NCBI GenBank assembly: GCA_013372965.1
Contig: JABXIR010000085.1
Location: 1-6,237 of the forward strand
DNA: 6,237 bases
Direction: 5' to 3'
DNA from: Gammaproteobacteria bacterium
Lineage (GTDB): Bacteria > Pseudomonadota > Gammaproteobacteria > Pseudomonadales > DSM-25080
Shown piece after piece: positions 1-5,134 of the stretch. Each line of letters starts with the position of its first letter. The stretch's first letter is position 1. The translations under genes were made by a program, and so were the position numbers. The notes under the pieces are model-generated. The model saw only the letters and a program-made list of their open reading frames with translations, did no database searches and was not told the DNA's origin.

Positions 1-1
1 G

Positions 2-712
2 CAATCAAAGTTATTGTTAATTAGCGATGGATCTCGATCACAAGTCGCATCACGGCTTGGCGTCGCCTTTGAATGTGTCGACTTTCAGCAACATGCCATC
101 GTGTGTAATGTGAAGCTCGCAGCGCCTCACCATGGGTGCGCGCGAGAACGGTTTAGCGACGGCATGCCACTGGCTATGTTACCCCTTGGTGATGACGTTT
201 ATGCTGTGGTTTGGTGTTTGTCACCGGCAGAGGCAAGGCGCGTGATGAGTCTCGATAGCAACGCGTTTTGCCACGAGCTCTCGGGTGCGGCTGTTGGTCG
301 TGTCGGAACGATCCAGTCGGTCGGAAAGCGCACGGTATTTCCATTGGTCGCGAGTCGATCCAAAGAGATCTATCGGCGTCGAATTGCCATTATGGGCAAT
401 GCGGCGCATACGTTACATCCAGTTGCAGGCCAGGGGCTTAACCTGTGTATACGAGACATTGATCAGTTAGCTCGGCAGTTCGAGAGTATCGACGCACTCG
501 GGGAGGTCAGTCGCTTACAGCAGTGGTCGAACGTCGTATCCCCGGACCAATCAGTGACTTGGGATGCGTGTCACTCGCTTGTAAAAGCGTTTAGTGTCCG
601 TCACAGCGTTTCTACCCCGATTCGATCGTCGCTTATGTACCTATTGGGTGTTACGCCGATGGCGAGTGACGCATTTCTAAAGAAAGCATCCGATGTGAGA
701 GAGTCTTACTAA
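2..712 (+). CDS. ubiH: UbiH, 2-octaprenyl-6-methoxyphenol hydroxylase (5' end outside window)
   Basis: FAD-dependent aromatic hydroxylase of aerobic ubiquinone synthesis, thought to act on the inner face of the cytoplasmic membrane. The frame is open to the left edge, so the gene is cut: 236 residues are visible and about 160 N-terminal ones, including the GxGxxG dinucleotide-binding motif, are missing. The TTG at 14 is internal, not a start. Visible are the DG motif (SDGSRS, D codon at 26-28) and the second FAD motif MGNAAHTLHPVAGQGLNL at 392-445. The Asn after Gly, where most relatives have GD, is typical of UbiH and separates it from UbiI/UbiF. Two oddities: Cys (446-448) replaces the usual Gly in NLGxRD, and the tail lacks the usual YxxRRxxD segment, reading LQQWSNVVSPDQ instead. 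The stop overlaps the ubiI start by one base, so translation is probably coupled. Family assignment is firm; UbiH rather than a sister hydroxylase rests on GNAAHT and the ubiI neighbour. Confidence 0.9.
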   Translation, partial: QSKLLLISDGSRSQVASRLGVAFECVDFQQHAIVCNVKLAAPHHGCARERFSDGMPLAMLPLGDDVYAVVWCLSPAEARRVMSLDSNAFCHELSGAAVGRVGTIQSVGKRTVFPLVASRSKEIYRRRIAIMGNAAHTLHPVAGQGLNLCIRDIDQLARQFESIDALGEVSRLQQWSNVVSPDQSVTWDACHSLVKAFSVRHSVSTPIRSSLMYLLGVTPMASDAFLKKASDVRESY

Positions 713-1902
713 TGGTCACAGAAGAAACGTTCGATGTCGTCGTGGTCGGTGGTGGTGTGATTGGTCTCTCGATTGCACTCGCGCTATCAAGACATTCTGC
801 TTGCTCGCTGCGCATAGCGCTGATTGACGCAGGTCGACTCGAGTCCCCTGCTGTTTCTGAAGGGTATCACCCGCGCGTTCTCGCTCTGACAGAGCAAACC
901 ATCGATTGGCTGAGTTCAATCGGTGCATATCAATCAATTAATAAAGATCGTGTTTGTTCCTATTCGTCGATGCACGTGTGGGATGGAGAAGGAACGGCAA
1001 GTATCGAATTTTCGGCAGCGCAACGGCATCTCGAGCAGCTCGGAGTGATTGTAGAGAATGACGAAATACTTCGTGCGTTGTTATCGCAACTTGAAAACAG
1101 CGGCGTAACTCAGCTCGCAAATCAATCGGTTGAGAACATCTCAGTTGCAGAGCAGACAATGATCAAGTTGTCCTCCGGAAAACAAATATCCACGGAATTG
1201 TTGGTGGCGGCAGACGGCGCCCAGTCGACTTGCCGACAGCTGCTCGGTATTACGGTTCAAGAACACAATTATCATCAGCGCGCAATTGTCGCTACCCTGA
1301 GCAGTGAGAGAGCTCATGAGCGTTGTGCGAGGCAGGTGTTCCTTAAAACTGGGCCTGTCGCCCTGTTACCACTCGAGGGACAGGAACAAAATCGACTTTC
1401 TCTGGTCTGGTCGGCCGATGAGGATGTCGCGTCTGATCTTGAGTCATTAGGTGACGCAGAGTTTGCCAAAGCATTAACCAAGGCGACCGAGCACGTGTTA
1501 GGCAATCTGTCGCTCGAAACTAAGCGCTACGCATTCCCTTTGATTCGACGCCACGCCAATCAATACGTTGGAAAAGGGTGGGCACTAGTTGGAGATGCAG
1601 CCCACACGATTCATCCCTTAGCAGGTCAGGGTGCTAACTTAGGATTTAGCGATGCGGAAGTGCTGGTCGAAGAAATTATCCGTCAAAGTCAGCGTGGCGT
1701 GCGATTGTTCAACCCGCTCAGTCGTTACGAACGCAGGCGTCGAATCGATAACGAACTCACCGGTTTAAGTATGACGGGTTTCAAATGGCTCTTTGGTCAC
1801 AGTCATCCGGCGGCAGTTGTTGGTCGAAACTTCGGGTTAAGCCTCGTTAATCGCACAAAATGGTTAAAAGATTGGTTGCTTAAACAGTCGCAAGGGCGAT
1901 AG
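712..1902 (+). CDS. ubiI: UbiI-type FAD-dependent ubiquinone-biosynthesis hydroxylase
   Basis: Complete 396-residue flavoprotein monooxygenase of the UbiH/UbiI/UbiF family, about the usual length. UbiI performs the C5 hydroxylation of the ubiquinone ring precursor. In order: the N-terminal FAD-binding GxGxxG (GGGVIG, residues 13-18) after a hydrophobic strand; the family segment RVLALTEQT and the MHVWDGEG segment; IVEN before the helix of the central domain; the DG motif (ADGAQS, D168); GPVALLPL in the substrate domain; the second FAD motif GDAAHTIHPLAGQG (G294, D295) followed by NLGFSD; and an intact YERRRRID segment near the C-terminus. The ATG overlaps the ubiH stop (TAATG), and a purine-rich GAGAGAG at 697-703 is a suitable ribosome binding site 8 bases upstream. 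UbiI is chosen over UbiF because of the position behind ubiH, as in Escherichia coli; substrate position on the ring cannot be read from sequence. No terminator is visible after it. Confidence 0.88.
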   Translation: MVTEETFDVVVVGGGVIGLSIALALSRHSACSLRIALIDAGRLESPAVSEGYHPRVLALTEQTIDWLSSIGAYQSINKDRVCSYSSMHVWDGEGTASIEFSAAQRHLEQLGVIVENDEILRALLSQLENSGVTQLANQSVENISVAEQTMIKLSSGKQISTELLVAADGAQSTCRQLLGITVQEHNYHQRAIVATLSSERAHERCARQVFLKTGPVALLPLEGQEQNRLSLVWSADEDVASDLESLGDAEFAKALTKATEHVLGNLSLETKRYAFPLIRRHANQYVGKGWALVGDAAHTIHPLAGQGANLGFSDAEVLVEEIIRQSQRGVRLFNPLSRYERRRRIDNELTGLSMTGFKWLFGHSHPAAVVGRNFGLSLVNRTKWLKDWLLKQSQGR

Positions 1903-1905
1903 AAT
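1876..1905 (+). promoter_or_regulatory. Candidate sigma-70 promoter of the iron-uptake operon
   Basis: A possible -10 box TAGAAT (1900-1905, five of six consensus bases) lies 18 bases after a weak -35 box TTGCTT (1876-1881, three of six). The -10 overlaps the ubiI stop codon, and transcription would start near 1912, inside the Fur-like site. The position fits Fur repression, but the -35 is poor and another start is possible. Confidence 0.35.
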
Positions 1906-1928
1906 AAATAAGAATCATTATCATTAAC
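1904..1928 (+). promoter_or_regulatory. Fur-box-like operator
   Basis: The 19 bases AAGAATCATTATCATTAAC (1910-1928) match the classical 19-bp Fur consensus, read on its complementary strand, at 15 of 19 positions. A second register shifted six bases left (1904-1922) matches at 14 of 19. Two overlapping registers on repeated ATTATC-like hexamers are typical of real Fur sites, which often bind two dimers. It sits between ubiI and the ferric-iron binding-protein gene, so iron-dependent repression of that operon is the natural reading. Counts were made by hand alignment. Confidence 0.65.
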
Positions 1929-1969
1929 TAGTTTTAATCACCAACGCCGTTTTTGAGGTCTTAAAGAAC

Positions 1970-2995
1970 ATGATCAACCTAACTTTTGCACGTGTGACAT
2001 TGCTTGCTGCTGTGGCGGCGATGACTGGATGTGATCAGCCCGTCTCTCAGGACGATGACATTCTGACCGTTTATTCAGGTCGAAAAGAGCATCTCGTGAA
2101 GCCATTGTTTGAGCGTTTTACTGCTGACACCGGTATTGAGGTTCGCTACATCACCGATGGTGAAGGTCCTATTCTAGCGCGGTTAAAAGCTGAAGGTGAG
2201 CAGTCACCTGCCGATGTGTTGATTACAGTTGATGCCGGCAACTTGTGGCACGCAGCGGAAGAAAACCTGTTACAACCCATCGAATCGAATGTGCTAGAAA
2301 TGAACGTTCCGGAGCATTTGCAAGATCCTAACAACTTGTGGTTTGGTTTGTCGCAACGAGCGCGTGTGATGGTTTACAACACCGAGCGCACGTCACCTCA
2401 AGAATTAACGACTTATGAAGCCCTCGCTGATGAACAATGGCACGGTCGACTCTGCCTTCGAACGGCCAAGAAAGTGTATAACCAGAGTTTGGTCGCGACG
2501 CTGATCGAGGCCCATGGTTACGAAGACACCAAGAAAATAGTCGAAGGTTGGGTTAGAAACTTAGCCGCCGATCCGTTCAGTAACGATACGCAAGCGATGC
2601 AAGCGGTCGCAGCCGGTGCCTGTGATGTAACGTTAGTAAATACCTACTACTTCGGTCGCCTAGAAAATGAGTCACCCGAGTTACCTTTGGCAATTTTTTA
2701 TCCTAACCAGGGCGAAGGGGAACGTGGCATCCACGTGAATGTATCCGGAGCGGGAATACTAAAGTATGCGCCTAAGCCCGAGCTCGCGCTTCAATTTATT
2801 GAATGGTTGTCGCAGGACGAAGCTCAGTACATGTTTGCCGAGCTAAATCAAGAGTTCCCAGTCAATCCAAATGTTCCAGCCAGTGATCAAGTTCGAGCGT
2901 GGGGAGATTTCGTGGCTGATGACGTTAACCTGAGGGTCGCGGGTCAGCGCCAAGCTGAGGCGATTCGTCTAATGGATGAGGCTGGTTACCAATAG
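1970..2995 (+). CDS. fbpA: Ferric-iron ABC transporter substrate-binding lipoprotein (FbpA/FutA type)
   Basis: Binds Fe(III) outside the inner membrane and hands it to the permease encoded next. The 341-residue protein has a family-typical length. Residues 1-20 form a secretion signal with a hydrophobic core (LLAAVAA), ending in MTGC: a lipobox-like site with Cys21 as the likely lipidated residue. The residue after Cys is Asp, the classical inner-membrane retention signal of enterobacterial lipoproteins. The mature part begins with the family strand LTVYSGRKEHL (Tyr35) and carries GLSQRARVMVYNTE and NTYYFGRL; the tyrosine pair Tyr226-Tyr227 matches the iron-binding tyrosines of FbpA and FutA proteins. 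The start ATG has GAGG at 1955-1958, 11 bases upstream. The stop overlaps the permease start. A Fur-box-like site lies just upstream. Iron as ligand is inferred from the tyrosines and operator; a related binding protein for another metal or anion is less likely. Confidence 0.88.
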   Translation: MINLTFARVTLLAAVAAMTGCDQPVSQDDDILTVYSGRKEHLVKPLFERFTADTGIEVRYITDGEGPILARLKAEGEQSPADVLITVDAGNLWHAAEENLLQPIESNVLEMNVPEHLQDPNNLWFGLSQRARVMVYNTERTSPQELTTYEALADEQWHGRLCLRTAKKVYNQSLVATLIEAHGYEDTKKIVEGWVRNLAADPFSNDTQAMQAVAAGACDVTLVNTYYFGRLENESPELPLAIFYPNQGEGERGIHVNVSGAGILKYAPKPELALQFIEWLSQDEAQYMFAELNQEFPVNPNVPASDQVRAWGDFVADDVNLRVAGQRQAEAIRLMDEAGYQ

Positions 2996-4566
2996 TGCAC
3001 GTCTGGTCACGGTGGGCAATTCGCCTGCCGAGCGTAGCGATTGCTTTACTCGTCGCAGCGCCGATTTTAACGCTTACCTTCAGCTGGGTGTCAATTGACG
3101 CCCAGCTTTGGTTGCATCTATGGGAAACGCAACTTCCTCAGTTAGTCGCGAACACGCTATTGCTATTGGGCGGCGTAGCTGTCGGCGTATCTCTTATAGG
3201 TGTCACCAGTGCGTGGCTGGTCACGGCGTATGATTTTCCAGGGCGGCGATTCTTCGAGTTAGCAATGTTGCTGCCCTTGGCGATGCCTGCGTACGTCCTT
3301 GCGTTTGTGTTGCTTGGAGTCACGGATTTCGGGTCACCCTTGCAGGGATGGTGGTCGAGTACCTTTGGTGTGGCTCAAATCGATGTGCGCCGTCCATTTT
3401 TTGTGATTGCGGTGTTGTCACTTGTCTTTTATCCGTATGTCTATTTGTTGGCGCGAACTGCATTTAAATTGCAGGGTTTAAGAACGATGGAGGCGGCGCG
3501 AACGTTAGGTATGTCGCCACTTCGTTCGTTTTTCACCATCGTACTACCCATGAGTCGTCCTGCCATATTCGCGGGGGTGTCGTTAGCACTAATGGAAACC
3601 TTGGCTGATTTCGGCGCGGTGTCCGTCTTCAACTACAACACTTTAACGACGGCCATTTATAAGGCGTGGTCGGGTTTTTACAGTTTACAAACGGCCAGTC
3701 AATTGGCCTCGTTACTGTTACTGTTTGTTGCCTTGGTTGTGATAGGCGAGCGACTTTCGCGAAAAGGAAAATACTCCGAGCAGGCGATTCCTCCAAAGCG
3801 TCGAGTGCTAAGCGGTGGTCGTCGACTCTCCGCGGTCGCTTGGTGTTCATCGATTGTTTTGGTCGCGTTCATCCTTCCGGTGGTTCAGCTGCTTCACTGG
3901 GGGGCTTCGAGAATCGAATACTTTGATATGAATCAGCTTTCGGCACTACTCGGGAAGACCTTCCTCATTGGTTTTATTGCGGCTATCGCATCGGTCTTCG
4001 TTGCATCCACGGCCGTAGCGGCACGCTTCTTTGCGAACTCAAACGGGCTTCGATTTATTCAAAGTTTCTCTGGCCTAGGGTATGCGCTTCCTGGCTCCGT
4101 GCTAGCGGTCGGTATCATGCTGGTAGCGACCCAGCTCGACCACTGGTTGGGAAAGAGCTTGCTGATGGGTAGCTTTATCGTCTTGATACTCGCCTACGTG
4201 ATCCGTTTTTACGCGGTCGCTGCTGGGCCGATGGATGCCGCTGCATCAAAGCTAAAGCCCAGCGTTATTGAGGCCGCCAAGCTATTTGGACTGGGGCGTT
4301 TACAACAATGGCGTCGAGTGATGCAACCGTTGCTAATGCCGGGCACCTCGGTCGCGCTGCTTATGGTCATGGTTGACGTCATGAAAGAGATGCCCGCAAC
4401 CCTGCTTCTACGGCCGTTTGGATGGGATACTCTGGCGGTTAAAATTTATGAGTTTACTTCGGAAGGCGACTGGGACTTGGCCGCAATTCCCGCGTTGATT
4501 TTGATTTTATTGAGTTTAATTCCTATGGTGTATTTAATGCGTAAAATCGAGGGCGAGGAAACCTAA
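2995..4566 (+). CDS. fbpB: Ferric-iron ABC transporter permease, fused two-domain (FbpB type)
   Basis: Inner-membrane channel of the iron importer. At 523 residues it holds two homologous permease halves in one chain, as FbpB/SfuB proteins do. By eye about twelve hydrophobic segments are present, six per half; the halves are joined by a charged linker around residues 250-280. Each half carries the cytoplasmic EAA loop that contacts the ATPase: EAARTLGMSPLRSF with Glu166 followed by LPMSRPAI, and EAAKLFGLGRLQQW with Glu426 followed by QPLLMPG. Both retain the conserved EAA and Gly, so an ATPase partner is expected, yet no ATPase gene follows. The start is GTG within TAGTG, overlapping the binding-protein stop by one base; GATGAGG at 2975-2981 could serve as ribosome site, though 13 bases away, and translational coupling is likely. 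A terminator follows at 4598-4619. Iron specificity rests on the neighbouring gene. Confidence 0.9.
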   Translation: MHVWSRWAIRLPSVAIALLVAAPILTLTFSWVSIDAQLWLHLWETQLPQLVANTLLLLGGVAVGVSLIGVTSAWLVTAYDFPGRRFFELAMLLPLAMPAYVLAFVLLGVTDFGSPLQGWWSSTFGVAQIDVRRPFFVIAVLSLVFYPYVYLLARTAFKLQGLRTMEAARTLGMSPLRSFFTIVLPMSRPAIFAGVSLALMETLADFGAVSVFNYNTLTTAIYKAWSGFYSLQTASQLASLLLLFVALVVIGERLSRKGKYSEQAIPPKRRVLSGGRRLSAVAWCSSIVLVAFILPVVQLLHWGASRIEYFDMNQLSALLGKTFLIGFIAAIASVFVASTAVAARFFANSNGLRFIQSFSGLGYALPGSVLAVGIMLVATQLDHWLGKSLLMGSFIVLILAYVIRFYAVAAGPMDAAASKLKPSVIEAAKLFGLGRLQQWRRVMQPLLMPGTSVALLMVMVDVMKEMPATLLLRPFGWDTLAVKIYEFTSEGDWDLAAIPALILILLSLIPMVYLMRKIEGEET

Positions 4567-4597
4567 GGTTTTGACTGTTAAAAAAAACGGTAAAATA

Positions 4598-4619
4598 GGT
4601 TTCCTTTCGGAAATTTTTT
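4598..4619 (+). terminator. Rho-independent terminator after the iron-uptake operon
   Basis: A five-pair stem TTTCC/GGAAA (4600-4604 with 4609-4613) closes a four-base TTTC loop. Two G-T wobble pairs (4598-4599 with 4614-4615) can extend it. Six T residues (4614-4619) follow directly. It lies 31 bases after the permease stop and separates the iron operon from gcvH. Confidence 0.7.
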
Positions 4620-4642
4620 AGTAGAGTATGAGGCACTACTAA
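4618..4642. repeat. Perfect 7-bp inverted repeat in the gcvH leader
   Basis: TTAGTAG (4618-4624) and CTACTAA (4636-4642) are exact reverse complements separated by 11 bases, giving an arm centre-to-centre distance of 18. It could be an operator for a dimeric regulator or an RNA hairpin. The left arm shares two T residues with the upstream terminator tail. It ends 43 bases before the gcvH ATG. No known regulator is recognised from it. The rest of the leader (4643-4685) shows only the gcvH ribosome binding site, and I see neither a convincing promoter nor a glycine riboswitch. Confidence 0.5.
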
Positions 4643-4685
4643 TCAATGCTGCTAGCCAGCTGTGAAACAAGTTAATGGAGTTAAT

Positions 4686-5072
4686 ATGAGCAACATCCCA
4701 TCAGAACTTAAGTACATCGATTCACATGAGTGGATTCGTGTTGAAGGCGACTGTGCCGTTGTCGGTGTAACGGATCACGCACAAGAAAGTCTTGGCGATG
4801 TGGTTTTTGTTGAGCTACCAGAAGTTGGTGCTGAACTAGCAGCGGGCGACGAAGCGGGTGTTGTTGAGTCGGTTAAAGCAGCTTCAGACATTTACAGCCC
4901 GCTTTCGGGTGAAATCGTTGAAGTTAACACCGAACTTGAAGATGCGCCTGAAACTGTCAATGACAGCCCATATGACGACGGTTGGTTTTTCAAGATCAAG
5001 TTGTCTGATATGTCTGAGCTTGACGGTCTGCTTGATGCGGATGCGTACAAAGACGTGTGCGACGCAGAATAA
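4686..5072 (+). CDS. gcvH: Glycine cleavage system H protein
   Basis: Lipoyl carrier of the glycine cleavage complex. It shuttles the aminomethyl group from P protein to T protein and is reoxidised by L protein, in the cytoplasm. The 128-residue product is within one residue of the E. coli protein as I recall it. It opens with MSNIPSELKYIDSHEWIRV, continues with GVTDHAQESLGDVVFVELP, and carries the lipoylation site ESVKAASDIYSP with Lys64 as the expected lipoylated residue, then SGEIVEVN and a YDDGWFFKIK strand. The ATG at 4686 is chosen over an in-frame GTG at 4662: TGGAG ends five bases upstream of the ATG, and the N-terminus then begins like its relatives. Unusually, gcvT is not directly upstream and gcvP is not downstream; hairpin terminators flank the gene on both sides, so it is probably monocistronic. 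The partner enzymes must lie elsewhere or be absent. Confidence 0.96.
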   Translation: MSNIPSELKYIDSHEWIRVEGDCAVVGVTDHAQESLGDVVFVELPEVGAELAAGDEAGVVESVKAASDIYSPLSGEIVEVNTELEDAPETVNDSPYDDGWFFKIKLSDMSELDGLLDADAYKDVCDAE

Positions 5073-5090
5073 TCGTAACGAGATATACTT

Positions 5091-5121
5091 AAAAGGCGAT
5101 GCCTCTGGCGTCGCCTTTTTT
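5091..5121 (+). terminator. Strong rho-independent terminator after gcvH
   Basis: AAAAGGCGA (5091-5099) pairs with TCGCCTTTT (5111-5119). Inside, T5100-G5110 wobble and GCC/GGC (5101-5103 with 5107-5109) extend this to a 13-pair stem with a three-base TCT loop. Six T residues (5116-5121) run out of the 3' arm. The A tract on the 5' side could let it work in both directions, though no opposing gene is seen. It lies 18 bases after the gcvH stop. Confidence 0.92.
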
Positions 5122-5134
5122 ATTGGGAGAAAAC

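Noticed and set aside
14..16. TTG as the start of the first gene
   Set aside because: The frame is open through the left edge and the protein would begin just before the internal DG motif of UbiH; the true start lies outside the window.
3666..3926. 86-codon plus-strand frame inside the permease
   Set aside because: It overlaps the conserved permease and its linker, with no domain or ribosome site.
4571..4596. Promoter made of TTGACT and TAAAAT before gcvH
   Set aside because: Both boxes match well, but the spacer is only 14 bases and the start would fall inside the terminator hairpin; not supported enough to annotate.
4662..4685. GTG start giving an eight-residue N-terminal extension of GcvH
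   Set aside because: No ribosome site precedes it, while TGGAG is well placed for ATG 4686 and the shorter form matches the family N-terminus and length.
4567..4685. Glycine riboswitch upstream of gcvH
   Set aside because: The gap is only 119 bases, part of it is the upstream terminator, and no glycine-aptamer core is visible.
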